The notes: a model not told the origin generated them from the sequence alone. DNA of 64,000 bases from Clostridium senegalense JC122 (GCF_000285575.1 NZ_HE611050.1:498301-562300), one strand, 5' to 3'; shown: positions 1-10,790, counted from the stretch's first letter. Numbers and translations are program-made.

Positions 1-266
1 ATTTCATCTATTGAAATTCTAATCTTTTTAATCCGTTAAAACCAATAATTAAAATTTCTTTTTCATTAATTTCATACTTTAACGTTATCCATAAACCTAT
101 ATAATAAAAATAATATATATTATATGAAATTAATAATAATTTTAATAAACTTATTATTATATAAGAATTCATATATTTCATAAGAAAAATTACTGCTATA
201 TTAAATAATATTACAAATAAAAAACCAATCCTATTTCTTTTTCTTTTCTTGAATTAAATAGCACAT
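1..266 (-). pseudogene. Remnant of a small membrane protein with a bacterial PH-like domain, frameshifted and cut by the window edge
   Basis: A good ribosome-binding site (AGAGGTGATA) precedes an ATG at 266, but that frame stops after 11 codons. Shifting one base within the A-rich tract at about 234-247 opens a frame reading NRIGFLFVILFNIAVIFLMK, then a second hydrophobic stretch, then LWITLKYEINEKEILIIGF. Two membrane segments followed by a beta-rich 'Y.I.....LII..G' stretch is the usual layout of small bacterial PH-domain membrane proteins. A stop near position 11 is bypassed by another one-base shift that gives ISIDEI, matching the usual '..I.l.dI' continuation. What I see is two frame breaks and one open hydrophobic frame; the family assignment is inference. 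The rest of the gene lies to the left of the window. Confidence 0.4.
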
Positions 267-274
267 TATCACCT

Positions 275-760
275 CTTTTCAATAAAATTTATATATTATA
301 AACTATATTTAATTTAAAACCATTTATTCTAAATTTCTTTTTCATTTTTAATATGTTTTACCTTTACATAAAGTAATATTAAAGAAAATAATAGACCAGA
401 ATTACAACATACATTTTATCAAATTCAAGAAAAACAAACCCTAATAATAGATTTATTAAAGTTCTATCAACATAAAATTTCACAAAATAAATTAGTAATT
501 TGAACTATTACTTAAACTGAATATGGACTAATTATATCATAAAATAAAATTACCGTAAAATTAAATTTAAACTATATTTTTTATTGTTTTTTATAATAAA
601 ATAATATTCTATTTAAACTTATTCCATAACTTTAAAATCTTTTTATATAAAACCTTTCCTTTAATTTTAAATGTTTTCTATAATGCATTACTATTTAAAG
701 TATAGAAATTTTAAAATAAATTGTTTTAAAAGTAAAATTAAAGCCCTATAATTTAAAATA
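275..760. other. AT-rich intergenic stretch, no gene seen
   Basis: I see no open frame with a ribosome-binding site, no RNA gene and no convincing repeat here. It separates the 3' end of rpoD from the broken gene at the left edge. Confidence 0.6.
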
Positions 761-786
761 AGCTAAAGGTAGACGTACCTTTAGCT
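761..786 (-). terminator. rpoD terminator
   Basis: AGCTAAAGGTA and TACCTTTAGCT form a perfect 11-bp stem with a 4-base loop, followed on the minus strand by a T-rich tract. It lies about 50 bases after the rpoD stop codon. Confidence 0.8.
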
Positions 787-835
787 TTATATTTGTATAT
801 TTTAAATCCAGTTTATAAAATTATTAAACTTCATT

Positions 836-1900
836 TTAATCTAAATAATCTTTTAATTTCTTACTTCTACTTGGGTGTCTTAGCTTTCTTAATGCTTTTG
901 CTTCAATCTGTCTAATTCTTTCTCTAGTAACATTAAATTCCTTACCTACTTCTTCTAATGTTCTAGCTCTACCATCATCTAATCCAAACCTTAATCTTAA
1001 TACCTTTTCCTCTCTTGGTGTTAAAGTTTGAAGTTGATTAATTAATTGTTCTTTAAGCATAGTAAATGCAGCTGCTTCTGCTGGTGCTGGAGCTTCATCA
1101 TCTGGTATAAAATCACCTAAATGACTATCTTCTTCTTCACCTATAGGAGTTTCTAATGATACTGGCTCTTGAGCTATTTTCATTATTTCTCTAACTTTAT
1201 CTACAGACATATCCATTTGTTTTGCAATTTCTTCTGGTAGCGGCTCTCTTCCTAGCTCTTGAAGTAACTGTCTTGAAACCCTTATTAACTTATTTATAGT
1301 TTCGACCATATGAACTGGTATTCTAATAGTTCTAGCTTGATCTGCTATAGCCCTTGTTATTGCCTGTCTTATCCACCAAGTTGCATATGTTGAGAATTTA
1401 TATCCTTTTCTATAATCAAACTTTTCAACAGCTTTTATAAGTCCTAAATTTCCCTCTTGTATTAAATCTAAAAATAACATACCTCTTCCAACATATCTCT
1501 TAGCTATACTTACAACAAGTCTAAGGTTTGCTTCTGCTAATTTTTTCTTAGCATACTCTTCACCTTCTTCTATTCTTTGTGCTAAGTCTATTTCTTCTTC
1601 TGAAGATAATAAAGGCACCTTTCCTATTTCCTTTAAGTACATTCTTACTGGATCATCTATTGAAATACCTTCCGGTATAGATATATCTATCTCTTCCTCT
1701 TCTTCTTCTTCTTCCTGAATTTCCCCAACTACATCAATTTCCATTGCTTCTAATGCTTCGTATATTTTTTCTATTTGCTCTGGATTTAGTTCTACATCAT
1801 CTAATTCTTCTACAATTTCTTTATAAGTTAAAGATCCTTGCTTTTTTCCTTTTTCTATAAGTTTCTTTACTACTGCAACCTTTGAGTTCTTGTCTTTCAT
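836..1900 (-). CDS. rpoD: RNA polymerase primary sigma factor RpoD (SigA)
   Basis: Housekeeping sigma factor that directs core RNA polymerase to -35/-10 promoters. The 354-residue protein starts with a region 1.1-like part, then an acidic run of glutamates near residues 63-70, region 1.2 ([17 protein letters not shown]), region 2 with the core-binding and -10 recognition helix ([20 protein letters not shown]), region 3, and region 4.2 with the -35 helix ([18 protein letters not shown]). I chose the ATG at 1900 because AAAGGAGG lies 7 bases upstream of it; an ATG six codons earlier has no such site. It directly follows dnaG, the classic macromolecular-synthesis pairing, and is probably cotranscribed with it. 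Confidence 0.97.
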   Translation of the reverse strand: MKDKNSKVAVVKKLIEKGKKQGSLTYKEIVEELDDVELNPEQIEKIYEALEAMEIDVVGEIQEEEEEEEEIDISIPEGISIDDPVRMYLKEIGKVPLLSSEEEIDLAQRIEEGEEYAKKKLAEANLRLVVSIAKRYVGRGMLFLDLIQEGNLGLIKAVEKFDYRKGYKFSTYATWWIRQAITRAIADQARTIRIPVHMVETINKLIRVSRQLLQELGREPLPEEIAKQMDMSVDKVREIMKIAQEPVSLETPIGEEEDSHLGDFIPDDEAPAPAEAAAFTMLKEQLINQLQTLTPREEKVLRLRFGLDDGRARTLEEVGKEFNVTRERIRQIEAKALRKLRHPSRSKKLKDYLD

Positions 1901-1919
1901 TGTGTTACCTCCTTTCATG

Positions 1920-3686
1920 CTATTGTAAGTTTTTTAAAGTCTTTTGTATTTCTATAAACTGCTGAGTATATTTTAATGTTTCTTCCACATTTCCTTGTGC
2001 TTCATAATGTTTAATTTTATTCATAATTTCTTTTTCTGACTCCTCTAACTTATATTTTTTTATATTTTTTATACAATCTTCTATCATTTTATCTATATTA
2101 CAACTTTCCTTATCAATAGAGCACTGCAATAAGTTAATAAATTGTTTAGTTGTTTCACTATCATTACAATTATTTTCAATAGATTGTATTTTATTGTTAT
2201 AATCTAAATTGGAAAATTTAATTATCAACTCATAAATTCTCTTATGTGCTTCAGATGAAAACCCTATATTTTCCAACAATTCTTTTGTTTTATTAAAGTA
2301 TTCTTTTTCTTCTAACATATACTTTAATAAAATTCTTTCTGCTTTAACAATTGCTGGCTCAATATATGAGGTCTTATTAAATTTGTCAAAATCAATTACA
2401 TTATTAGATTGTATTTTTTTATTTATTCTATTAAATTCATCATTTAATATTTCATCTTTTACATTTAATTTCTCAGCAATTTGTTTTATATAGATGTTTC
2501 TTTCAAATTCACCTACATCTTGTAGTATTTTCATTGCTAAATTCTTATACTTTATTATCATTTCATTATCTGAGAAATTTATTCCTTCTTCTGCCTTTTT
2601 TAATCTATACTCTATAAGTGGTAATGCATCATCCATAAGTTTTTCAAAAGCGCTTTTACCATATCTTTTTATAAAATCATCTGGATCTTTACCTTTAGGT
2701 ATTGAAAGTACTCTAACCTCTAGTCCAACTTTCTTCAATATTTCTAATCCTCTTGCAGTTGCCTTTTGCCCTGCATTGTCTGCATCATAAGCAATTATAA
2801 CCTTATCTGCATATCTTTTTAAAAGTTTAGCTTGATCTTCTGTTAAAGCAGTTCCTAAAGTAGCTACGACCCCTTTTATTCCCTCTTGATATAAAGCTAT
2901 ACAATCCATATATCCTTCTACCATAACTATCGTCTTTTTAAAGTCTTCTTTTATTGCAAAATTTAACCCATATAAATTAGTGCCTTTATAAAATAACGGT
3001 GTTTCAGGAGAGTTTAAATATTTAGGTTTGCTATCATCTAAAACTCTTCCTCCAAAACCTATAACTGTACCTCTATGATTAAACACTGGAAATATTATCC
3101 TATTCCTAAATCTATTATAATAATTATTTTTAGGACTTTTTATTATTAATCCTAACTGTTCCATTTCTTTATCGGAATATCCTTTATTTTTAAGATAATT
3201 TCTTAAATCTTGCCAATTGTCCAATGCAAAACCTAGTCCGAACCTATTCATTGTCTTATCTGTAATTTTTCTATTTCTTAGGTAATTCATGGATTTTTCA
3301 CTTTTTCTTAAGTTAGCAAAAAAGAATTTAGCTGCATCTACATTCAACTTTTTCATTCTTTCAAGTTTATCTTTTTTTTCTTTATTTATAACCCCTTTTT
3401 CTTCTACTTCTATCCCTAACTTTTCTCCTAATTTTTTTATTACTTCTGGGAAAGTCAGATTCTCTGTTTTCATGACAAAACTAAAAACATTACCAGCTTC
3501 TCCACAACCAAAGCACTTATAAATTTGCTTATCTGGAGATACAGTAAAGGATGGAGTATTCTCATTATGAAATGGGCATCTTCCAATAAAGTTTCTTCCT
3601 GCTCTTTTCAAGGAAATTTTTTCAGATATAATATCTACTATATCTGCTTCATCTTTAATTCTTTGAATGACTTCTTCTGAAATCAC
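1920..3686 (-). CDS. dnaG: DNA primase DnaG
   Basis: Makes RNA primers for DNA replication and works with the replicative helicase. The 588-residue protein has the full order: an N-terminal zinc ribbon with ligands C37, H40, C58 and C61 (CPFH...CFGCG), the catalytic core, the TOPRIM acidic motifs (VMVEGYMD near residue 255 and AYDADNAGQ near residue 300), and a divergent C-terminal helicase-binding part. The start codon is GTG, supported by AGGTGGG nine bases upstream. The gene ends 20 bases before rpoD begins, so the two are very likely one transcript. Length and motifs are normal for Firmicutes. Confidence 0.96.
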   Translation of the reverse strand: MISEEVIQRIKDEADIVDIISEKISLKRAGRNFIGRCPFHNENTPSFTVSPDKQIYKCFGCGEAGNVFSFVMKTENLTFPEVIKKLGEKLGIEVEEKGVINKEKKDKLERMKKLNVDAAKFFFANLRKSEKSMNYLRNRKITDKTMNRFGLGFALDNWQDLRNYLKNKGYSDKEMEQLGLIIKSPKNNYYNRFRNRIIFPVFNHRGTVIGFGGRVLDDSKPKYLNSPETPLFYKGTNLYGLNFAIKEDFKKTIVMVEGYMDCIALYQEGIKGVVATLGTALTEDQAKLLKRYADKVIIAYDADNAGQKATARGLEILKKVGLEVRVLSIPKGKDPDDFIKRYGKSAFEKLMDDALPLIEYRLKKAEEGINFSDNEMIIKYKNLAMKILQDVGEFERNIYIKQIAEKLNVKDEILNDEFNRINKKIQSNNVIDFDKFNKTSYIEPAIVKAERILLKYMLEEKEYFNKTKELLENIGFSSEAHKRIYELIIKFSNLDYNNKIQSIENNCNDSETTKQFINLLQCSIDKESCNIDKMIEDCIKNIKKYKLEESEKEIMNKIKHYEAQGNVEETLKYTQQFIEIQKTLKNLQ

Positions 3687-4024
3687 TAACTAAATCCCAC
3701 CTTTTTTATTTATCTTCTTGAAATTCGACAAAAATTTTAAAATTCCTTCTTTATTTTTAATTTTTTTATCGAAATTTATATTTCACTTTTTATATATTCT
3801 TTATAAAGTAGAAATCTCCTTCAAAAAGTTAAATTTTTATAACATTTTATAGCTAAACAAGTTCATATTTTAATTTATTCATAAATTATAGAAAATTTTT
3901 TCCTAAATATCTCCTTGAATTTAATCTATTTTAAAAATCAATTTCATTTTTTAGGTAATATAATTTAAAATGTAATTTTAAATTTTTATATATCAAATTC
4001 TTCTAAATACATTATTGACATATT
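3687..4024. other. Gene-free spacer between dgt and dnaG with one repeat fragment
   Basis: No open frame or RNA gene is visible. Positions 3851-3891, read on the minus strand, resemble the 3' end of the dispersed element described at 11067-11227 (TTATGAATAAATT... then ACTTGTTTAGCTAT); this copy is diverged. Confidence 0.4.
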
Positions 4025-5059
4025 TTATATAATATATGTACTGCATTTAGGCACATATATGTCATTAAACACTCTTAAACAATATTCATCACTCATACCT
4101 GCTATATAATCCGCTACCCCCTGATGTAATCCTTCTTTTAAAACAATATTTTTATAGAAATCTGGTAGCTGCTCTGGTTTATTATAAAAATATTCATAAA
4201 CATGTCGTAAAATAAATTTTGCCTTATCTCTCTCTAGTTTTAAAATATTTCCTTTATAGATTTTTTTAAACATAAATCTCCTTAAATTACTTAAAGCTTC
4301 TTCAATTTCTAATGATAACTCAACTTTAACTATATTTTTACTTATATTTTCAAGAGTTTTATTAATGCAATCTATTATTAAATTATTTATTCGTTTATTA
4401 TGATTTTCTCCTAAAATCTTTATAATATCCATAGGAAGGTCTTTTTCTTTTAATAAACCTGCTCTTATAGAATCATCAATATCATGATTTACATAGGCTA
4501 TCTTATCACTATATTTAACAACTTGTCCTTCTAAGGTCATTGGATTACTCACATTTAATCCAAAACCGCTATGATAAAGTATGCCATTTAGCACTTCAGT
4601 CGTCAAATTTAGTCCTTTCCCATCATTTTCTATTTTAGTTAAAACCCTTATACTATTTTTATTGTGCATAAAACCACCAGGCAAAAGTTCATTTAATACT
4701 TCTTCACCAGTATGAGCAAATGGTCCATGTCCGATATCATGCCCTAATGCTATTGCTTCTATTAAATCCTCATTTAATCCTATAGCTTTTCCTATAGTTC
4801 TAGCTACTTGACAAACCTCTAAAGTATGTGTGAGTCTTGTTCTATAATGATCATTTAATGTTTTAATATATACTTGACTTTTAACTTTTAATCTTCTAAA
4901 AGATTTAGAATGAATTATTCTATCTCTATCTATCATGTAACAAGTTCTAAAGTCATCATCTTTCTCTAATATTTTTCTACCCTTTGTATTTATTGAATAA
5001 GTTGCAAAAGGATTTAATATAAGCTTTTCATTTTTTTCTATTTTTTCTCTTATATTCAT
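4025..5059 (-). CDS. dgt: dGTP triphosphohydrolase family protein (HD domain)
   Basis: Predicted to hydrolyse dGTP or other dNTPs to the nucleoside and triphosphate, affecting dNTP pools. The 344-residue protein shows the HD-domain signature: [10 protein letters not shown] near residues 74-83 and [17 protein letters not shown] near 107-122, followed by the conserved NHDIDDS near the middle, typical of the Dgt type found next to dnaG in clostridia. I chose the ATG at 5059 because GGAGG lies seven bases upstream; a TTG immediately before it is unlikely. Substrate preference cannot be read from sequence. Confidence 0.9.
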   Translation of the reverse strand: MNIREKIEKNEKLILNPFATYSINTKGRKILEKDDDFRTCYMIDRDRIIHSKSFRRLKVKSQVYIKTLNDHYRTRLTHTLEVCQVARTIGKAIGLNEDLIEAIALGHDIGHGPFAHTGEEVLNELLPGGFMHNKNSIRVLTKIENDGKGLNLTTEVLNGILYHSGFGLNVSNPMTLEGQVVKYSDKIAYVNHDIDDSIRAGLLKEKDLPMDIIKILGENHNKRINNLIIDCINKTLENISKNIVKVELSLEIEEALSNLRRFMFKKIYKGNILKLERDKAKFILRHVYEYFYNKPEQLPDFYKNIVLKEGLHQGVADYIAGMSDEYCLRVFNDIYVPKCSTYII

Positions 5060-5161
5060 CAAAAATCCTCCTAACCTTTATATGTTACTTACTTATTCTA
5101 TCAATATTATTGAAATTCCTTTATTAAAATTAAATTATACTATATATTTTCTTTAGAAACA

Positions 5162-5205
5162 CTAAAGTATTATAAAAATTTAGTTATATTTTTATAATAC
5201 TTTAG
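5162..5205. repeat. Perfect 18-bp inverted repeat in the dgt/cotS-like divergent region
   Basis: CTAAAGTATTATAAAAAT and its exact reverse complement are separated by 8 bases. The site lies about 100 bases upstream of dgt and 390 bases upstream of the divergent cotS-like gene, so it is not an expected terminator position. It could be an operator, a cruciform-forming site or a small-RNA terminator. I see nothing to decide between these. Confidence 0.6.
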
Positions 5206-5398
5206 CAATTATAAATCATATAACTAAAATAACTTAAAGTCAAATCTATTATTTGTAAATTTCTAATTTTAAATTTAAATATAACTTTTACATTAATAAA
5301 ATATTTAAATATGTTTAGTACTTCGAGAATTAAAAATTGTTCCCTTAAACATAGTTTTATTTCCAAATCTGATTATATCTAATATCTTCATTTAAAAT

Positions 5399-5468
5399 AT
5401 AATTTTGAATATGCAATAAATTTTCTACAACTTATGAATAAATTAAGATTTAAGTTCATTTTTCATAT
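5399..5468 (+). repeat. Diverged copy of the dispersed intergenic element (3' part)
   Basis: TTATGAATAAATTAAGATTT followed by AAGTTCATTTTTCATAT resembles the 3' half of the better copies at 11067-11227 and 19105-19255. The conserved end GAGCTTGTTTCCCTATAT is degraded. The rest of the 5060-5599 spacer shows no gene. Confidence 0.35.
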
Positions 5469-5599
5469 GAATCCATTTAAGTTTATTCTAATATTTTTAT
5501 TATTATTCTAATTTTAATAAAGTATTTTTATCATTCATGTATATTAGCGTTTTTTTATTAATATGTTTATAATGTAATCTTTTTAAAGGAGTATTATTA

Positions 5600-6667
5600 A
5601 TGAGTACATTAGATGTTTCTAAAAATAATTCTAACTTTTTAACTATAAATAACGTAAAAACTTATGTTATTCCACATTATGATTTAAATGATTTTACTAT
5701 AGAGCAAATTAAGTTTAAAAATACTGATAAACAAAGAGCTGTTTATAAGATTGTTACACCGGATAATACATATTGTCTTAAGAAAGTTTATTATCCTGCA
5801 GAAGAACTTATGTTTGTATATTCTGCTATAGAGTGGATTTATAGACATAATATACATGTTCCTAGAATTTTACCTACAAAAAATCATGGTAGATTTGTAA
5901 ACTATAATGATATGCTATTTATTTTAACTCCTTGGATTGATGGACTTAAATGCAATTTTAATTCTCAATATGAAATACTACTAGCTGCAGAAACCCTAGG
6001 CAAAATTCATAGTTATTCTAAATTATTTCAACCTATAAGCGAAAGTAAAATTAAGGTTGGTTGTAGTAATCTTTATAAATCCATAAACAAACACTTTAAT
6101 AATTTATTAGTTTACTTTAACTTAGCTTGTAGATTTAATGATAATTATTCTAAAATATATTTAAAAAGTTTTGAAATCAATATAAAATCAGCTCAATTAT
6201 CTAATTATATAGCTTCTCTAATAGATGAATCATATTTATCTAAGTCCATTTGCCATAATGATTACGTTAGTAAAAATTTAATTTTAGACATAGATGATAA
6301 TGTATGGGTAATAGATTTTGATAAATGTAAAATTGATTATTGTGCCCTTGATATTGGTTATTGTTTAAGAAGAGTTTTACGTAAGGAAAAAATAAATTGG
6401 AATTTTACTGTAGCCATGAGTTTTTTTGAAGAGTATGAACTAAGTTCACAACTTACTTTAGATGATTATAAGTATCTTTTATCATATTTGTCATTTCCTC
6501 AAAAATATTGGAAATTATCAAGAGATTATTTTGGTAATATAAATAAATGTAATAAAAAAGTCTTTTGTAAAATGCTAAAAAAAGCAACAAAAGACTGCTA
6601 TTATCAATATGATTTCTCTTTAAAATTTAAAGGTTATATAGAACAAAAATTTAACACAAGACTTTAG
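5600..6667 (+). CDS. CotS-family spore coat protein (kinase-fold)
   Basis: A 355-residue protein of the CotS/HSK-like aminoglycoside-phosphotransferase fold used by Firmicutes in the spore coat. The N-lobe contains TYCLKKVYYPAEEL, and the C-lobe has the Brenner-type motif ICHNDYVSKNLILD near residues 217-230 followed by VWVIDFDKCKIDY, so the catalytic Asp and the metal-binding Asp are both present. Whether it phosphorylates anything is not known for most of the family. GGAGT lies nine bases before the ATG. It is one of only three plus-strand genes here and sits alone, divergent from dgt and convergent with ppdK, so it is monocistronic and likely expressed in the mother cell during sporulation (inference). 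Confidence 0.8.
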   Translation: MSTLDVSKNNSNFLTINNVKTYVIPHYDLNDFTIEQIKFKNTDKQRAVYKIVTPDNTYCLKKVYYPAEELMFVYSAIEWIYRHNIHVPRILPTKNHGRFVNYNDMLFILTPWIDGLKCNFNSQYEILLAAETLGKIHSYSKLFQPISESKIKVGCSNLYKSINKHFNNLLVYFNLACRFNDNYSKIYLKSFEINIKSAQLSNYIASLIDESYLSKSICHNDYVSKNLILDIDDNVWVIDFDKCKIDYCALDIGYCLRRVLRKEKINWNFTVAMSFFEEYELSSQLTLDDYKYLLSYLSFPQKYWKLSRDYFGNINKCNKKVFCKMLKKATKDCYYQYDFSLKFKGYIEQKFNTRL

Positions 6668-6679
6668 TTTTTAATGTTA

Positions 6680-6707
6680 AAACCGCTACACATATGTGTA
6701 GCGGTTT
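6680..6707. terminator. Bidirectional terminator between the cotS-like gene and ppdK
   Basis: A perfect 28-base palindrome (AAACCGCTACACAT and its complement) sits between two convergent genes. Confidence 0.85.
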
Positions 6708-6720
6708 ATATTTGTAAATA

Positions 6721-9357
6721 TTATTTTCGTGGATTCTTAACTTGCGCTTGAGCTGCTGCCAATCTAGCTACTGGAACTCTAAATGGTGAACATGAAACAT
6801 AGTTTAATCCTACACTATGGAAAAATTCAACTGAAGATGGATCTCCACCATGTTCTCCACAAATTCCAACTTTTAAGTTTGGTCTAGATCCTCTGCCTAA
6901 CTTAGCAGCCATTTCAACTAACTTTCCAACACCATCTTGATCTAGTTTTTGGAAAGGATCAAATTCATAAACTCTTTTATCATAATAATGTTTTAAGAAG
7001 TTTCCTGCATCATCTCTTGAGAAACCAAATGTCATTTGTGTTAAATCATTGGTTCCAAATGAGAAGAATTCAGCTTCCTCCGCTATTTTATCTGCAGTAA
7101 GAGCTGCTCTAGGAACTTCTATCATAGTTCCTACAAGATATTCAAACTTAACATCACTTTGTGATATAATTTCTTTTGCAACTTTATCCACAACATCTTT
7201 TATGCATTTTAACTCTTTTACTTCTCCAACTAACGGAATCATTATTTCTGGAACTATATCATATCCTTTTCTTCTTTTTACATCTATAGCTGCTTCTATT
7301 ACAGCTCTTGCTTGCATTTCTGCTATTTCTGGATAAGATACTGCAAGCCTACAACCTCTATGTCCCATCATTGGATTAAATTCATGCAATGATTGAATTG
7401 TAGATTTTAAATCTGCTACAGTTATATCTAAGTCTTCTGCCAATTCCTTTATATCTTCTTCATCTGATGGTAAGAATTCATGTAGCGGTGGATCTAAAAA
7501 TCTTATAGTTGCAGGTTTTCCTTTTAACTCTTCATAGATTTCTATAAAATCTTGTCTTTGAATTGGGAGTATTTTGTTTAAAGCTTTCTTTCTTTCTTCT
7601 TCATTTTTTGCAACTATCATTTCTCTAACAGCCATTATTCTATCTGCTGCAAAGAACATATGCTCTGTTCTACAAAGACCAATACCTTCAGCACCAAATC
7701 TAATACCTTGTGCAGTATCTTTTGGTGTATCTGCATTAGTTCTTATTTTTAGAGCTCTTATATTATCTGCCCAACCCATAAGTGTTTCAAAATATCCGCT
7801 TATAGCTGGTTCAACAGTTTTAATTTCACCTGCATATACATTACCAGTACTTCCATCTAGTGATATATAATCTCCTTCTTTGTATATTACGTTGTTAGCT
7901 ATTAAAGTTTTTTCTTCTTCATTAACCCTTATTTCACCGCATCCAGCTACACAACAAGTCCCCATACCTCTTGCAACAACTGCAGCATGGGATGTCATAC
8001 CACCTCTTACTGTAAGTATTCCTTCTGCGGCTACCATTCCCTCTATATCCTCTGGTGATGTTTCAAGCCTAACTAAAACAACTTTCTCTCCTCTACCTTC
8101 ATGAGCTTGTTTTGCAGCTTCTGCTGTAAAGTATATTTTACCACAAGCTGCACCTGGTGAAGCTGGAAGTCCACTTGCTATAGGAGTACTTTTTTCTATT
8201 TCTTTGTTGTCAAAATTTGGATGCAACAAAGTATCCAATTGTTTTGGGTCAACCTTCAACACTGCTTCTTCTTTAGAAATCATACCTTCTTCTACTAAAT
8301 CTACTGCAACCTTTAATGCAGCTTGAGCTGTTCTTTTTCCATTTCTTGTTTGAAGAAAATATAATTTGCCTTCTTCTATAGTAAACTCCATATCTTGCAT
8401 ATCTTTATAATGTTTTTCTAAAGTATCTGCTATGGATATAAATTCTTCATATATTTTAGGCATATCCTCTTTTAATTTTGAAATTGGTTGTGGTGTTCTT
8501 ATTCCTGCAACAACATCTTCGCCTTGAGCATTCATTAAGTATTCTGCAAATATTTTATTTTCTCCTGTTGCCGGATTTCTTGTAAAACCAACACCTGTTC
8601 CTGATGTATTACCTTTATTTCCAAATACCATTTCTTGAACATTAACAGCAGTACCCCAACTAGATGGAATATCATTAAGCCTTCTATATACTATAGCTCT
8701 TGGATTATTCCAAGACCTAAATACTGCTGTTATAGACTGTATTAATTGCTTTTTAGGTTCTATAGGAAATTCTTCATTTATTTCCTTTTTATAAAGTTCT
8801 TTGAATTTTATTACTAATTCTTTTAAGTCATCCGCATTTAATTCTGTGTCTAATTTAACTGATTTTTCATTTTTCTTTTCATCCATTATGTTCTCAAAAA
8901 GTTTTTTATCTATTCCCATTACTACATCTGAAAACATTTGAATAAATCTTCTATAAGAGTCATATGCAAACCTTGGATTTGATGTTTTTTTAGCCATTAC
9001 TTCTACAGTATCATCATTTAATCCTAAATTTAATATTGTATCCATCATGCCCGGCATAGAAGCTCTTGCTCCTGACCTTACTGAAACTAGCAATGGATTT
9101 TGAAGCCCCCCAAATTGTTTACCTGTTTCTTTTTCTAATTGTTCCAATTTATTATAAATTTGATTTACAATTTCATCACATATAATTTCATCATCTTCAT
9201 AATATTTATTACATGCCTCTGTTGTTACCGTAAATCCCATAGGTACAGGTATTCCTATGTTGGTCATTTCTGCTAGATTTGCACCTTTGCCCCCAAGCAA
9301 ATCACGCATATCACCATTTCCTTCTTTAAATAGGTACACATATTTTTTCTCTTCCAT
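6721..9357 (-). CDS. ppdK: Pyruvate, phosphate dikinase
   Basis: Interconverts pyruvate, ATP and phosphate with PEP, AMP and PPi, linking glycolysis and gluconeogenesis in anaerobes. The 878-residue protein has the N-terminal ATP-grasp domain (GGKGANLAEMTNIGIPVP), the swivelling phosphohistidine domain with the catalytic His in GGMTSHAAVVARGMG near residues 450-460, and the C-terminal PEP/pyruvate barrel with the CGEHGGDP motif. Start ATG at 9357 is preceded by AAGGGG at a nine-base spacing; an upstream in-frame codon lacks a site. The gene directly follows a CcpN-like CBS regulator, the usual Firmicutes pairing that suggests carbon-source control. Confidence 0.96.
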   Translation of the reverse strand: MEEKKYVYLFKEGNGDMRDLLGGKGANLAEMTNIGIPVPMGFTVTTEACNKYYEDDEIICDEIVNQIYNKLEQLEKETGKQFGGLQNPLLVSVRSGARASMPGMMDTILNLGLNDDTVEVMAKKTSNPRFAYDSYRRFIQMFSDVVMGIDKKLFENIMDEKKNEKSVKLDTELNADDLKELVIKFKELYKKEINEEFPIEPKKQLIQSITAVFRSWNNPRAIVYRRLNDIPSSWGTAVNVQEMVFGNKGNTSGTGVGFTRNPATGENKIFAEYLMNAQGEDVVAGIRTPQPISKLKEDMPKIYEEFISIADTLEKHYKDMQDMEFTIEEGKLYFLQTRNGKRTAQAALKVAVDLVEEGMISKEEAVLKVDPKQLDTLLHPNFDNKEIEKSTPIASGLPASPGAACGKIYFTAEAAKQAHEGRGEKVVLVRLETSPEDIEGMVAAEGILTVRGGMTSHAAVVARGMGTCCVAGCGEIRVNEEEKTLIANNVIYKEGDYISLDGSTGNVYAGEIKTVEPAISGYFETLMGWADNIRALKIRTNADTPKDTAQGIRFGAEGIGLCRTEHMFFAADRIMAVREMIVAKNEEERKKALNKILPIQRQDFIEIYEELKGKPATIRFLDPPLHEFLPSDEEDIKELAEDLDITVADLKSTIQSLHEFNPMMGHRGCRLAVSYPEIAEMQARAVIEAAIDVKRRKGYDIVPEIMIPLVGEVKELKCIKDVVDKVAKEIISQSDVKFEYLVGTMIEVPRAALTADKIAEEAEFFSFGTNDLTQMTFGFSRDDAGNFLKHYYDKRVYEFDPFQKLDQDGVGKLVEMAAKLGRGSRPNLKVGICGEHGGDPSSVEFFHSVGLNYVSCSPFRVPVARLAAAQAQVKNPRK

Positions 9358-9423
9358 GTTAAACAACCCCTTAATTACAAAATAATATTAGAAATATATA
9401 GCTAAATAGATAAATTTTTCAAT

Positions 9424-10056
9424 TTATCTATCTTCACCCAGTTTAACAAATATATTAGTTATGCTAGTTTTTGAAACTTTCCCCTTTATCTTAAAAACCT
9501 CTCTGCCATCTTCAATTTCTTTATCTATGACCGGTAAGCAATCAACTTCATGTTCAATTATTTTTTTTGCAGCATCATATACTGAATCTTCTTCTTCTAC
9601 TAAAACTATATTTGGCATTCTTGACATAATTATGCCTACTGGAACTTTGTGTATATCTGCAGTACCCATAGCAGTTTTAATAAAATCTTTTCTAGAAACA
9701 ATACCAACTAAATTATCATTATTCACTACAAACAAAGTACCTACATCACTTAAAAACAAATCTAAAATAGCATTATATACAGTAGTTTCTTCTTGTACTA
9801 CTATAGGCTTTGACATTACATCTTTTACTTTAATACTTCTTATATAATCACTACTAAAGCCTATTGATGAATTTTTCGAGTAAATATATCCGACTTTAGG
9901 TCTTGCTTCTAATATACCAATCATAGTTAAAATTGATAAATCTGCTCTTAAAGCTGAACGGGTCAACCCTAATTTTGCAGCTAATGCTTCACTAGTAATT
10001 GGTGCATTTTCTTTTACAAGTTTTATAATTTCTTCTTGCCTTGGTGAGAATTCTAT
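9424..10056 (-). CDS. CcpN-like transcriptional regulator (HTH plus two CBS domains), no normal start codon
   Basis: Residues after an N-terminal helix-turn-helix (IEFSPRQEEIIKLVKENAPI and onward to LGLTRSALRADL) run into two CBS domains (VKDVMSKPIVV...VGIVSRKDF and IIMSRMPNIVLV...). This matches B. subtilis CcpN, a gluconeogenesis repressor that begins MSTIEL, in order, length and many residues. The frame carries no ATG or usable GTG for the HTH: an in-frame TGA is only seven codons before the IEF position, and the codon best spaced from the ribosome-binding site GAGGG is ATA at 10056. A TTG at 9966 would remove half of the HTH. I annotate from ATA. Either ATA is used, or a base has been lost or miscalled. 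It lies just upstream of ppdK and probably controls it. Confidence 0.72.
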   Translation of the reverse strand: MEFSPRQEEIIKLVKENAPITSEALAAKLGLTRSALRADLSILTMIGILEARPKVGYIYSKNSSIGFSSDYIRSIKVKDVMSKPIVVQEETTVYNAILDLFLSDVGTLFVVNNDNLVGIVSRKDFIKTAMGTADIHKVPVGIIMSRMPNIVLVEEEDSVYDAAKKIIEHEVDCLPVIDKEIEDGREVFKIKGKVSKTSITNIFVKLGEDR

Positions 10057-10724
10057 TGTCTTCGCCCTCTTTCAGTTTAAATTTTTTAATGCTATCCTCT
10101 TTTTTTATAAAACAAAATTTTACAATTTTGATGTGTAAAATACCTATCAATCAAAAATAAACTAAATATTACTTTAATTTAGCTTTTATTATGATTTTAT
10201 TTATTTTAACAAATATTAATCTTTTTTATAATATCTTATTTTATAAAATATTATAAACTAGTATATTTTCCTCTATATTTTACCATACAGGGATATATCA
10301 TGCAAATTATGAAGGATAACATTTAAATTTCAAATTATTTTAAATATTTACATGATTTAATGTTTAATACATTCAATTTTAAATAAAATTTAATTTTTTA
10401 AAAAAACAATGGAAAATGTATTTTATTTAGGTTTTTCGCATTATATCTGTTATACTTTAAATTTGATATTGTATATTTTTTATGCTACTTTACTTTTTAT
10501 TATACACCTTTTTATTAAATATTTCAAAATACATATATGATTAACAAGTTTTTATTATATCTATTTTAAGCTGAATATACAAGTTTTCATTTTATTTCTT
10601 GCTTGTTATAAATATAACATTAATAAAGTATATTTTTTCGTATATTTCCTTATATTTCTCCATTTTTTAATTTTAAAAGTTATTTAATTAAAATAAACCC
10701 CTAAATAAATATTATATTTAAGGG

Positions 10725-10790
10725 CTATAGAATTCCAAATTAAATTTTAAACTTATTCATTTATTAAATGAGAAAACTCAAATTAATATT
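10725..10790 (+). repeat. 5' half of a dispersed intergenic element, interrupted
   Basis: TATAGAATTCCAAATTAAAT and the following 40 bases match the 5' half of the neighbouring complete copy (11067 onward). The matching 3' end appears at 11036-11070, so about 245 bases, including another small element, lie between the halves. The whole 10057-11230 spacer holds no gene that I can see. Confidence 0.5.

Noticed and set aside
10057-10724. A hidden gene or promoter block upstream of the ccpN-like gene
   Set aside because: All frames are interrupted frequently and I found no convincing -35/-10 pair; only an AT-rich spacer with a weak hairpin near 10698-10724.
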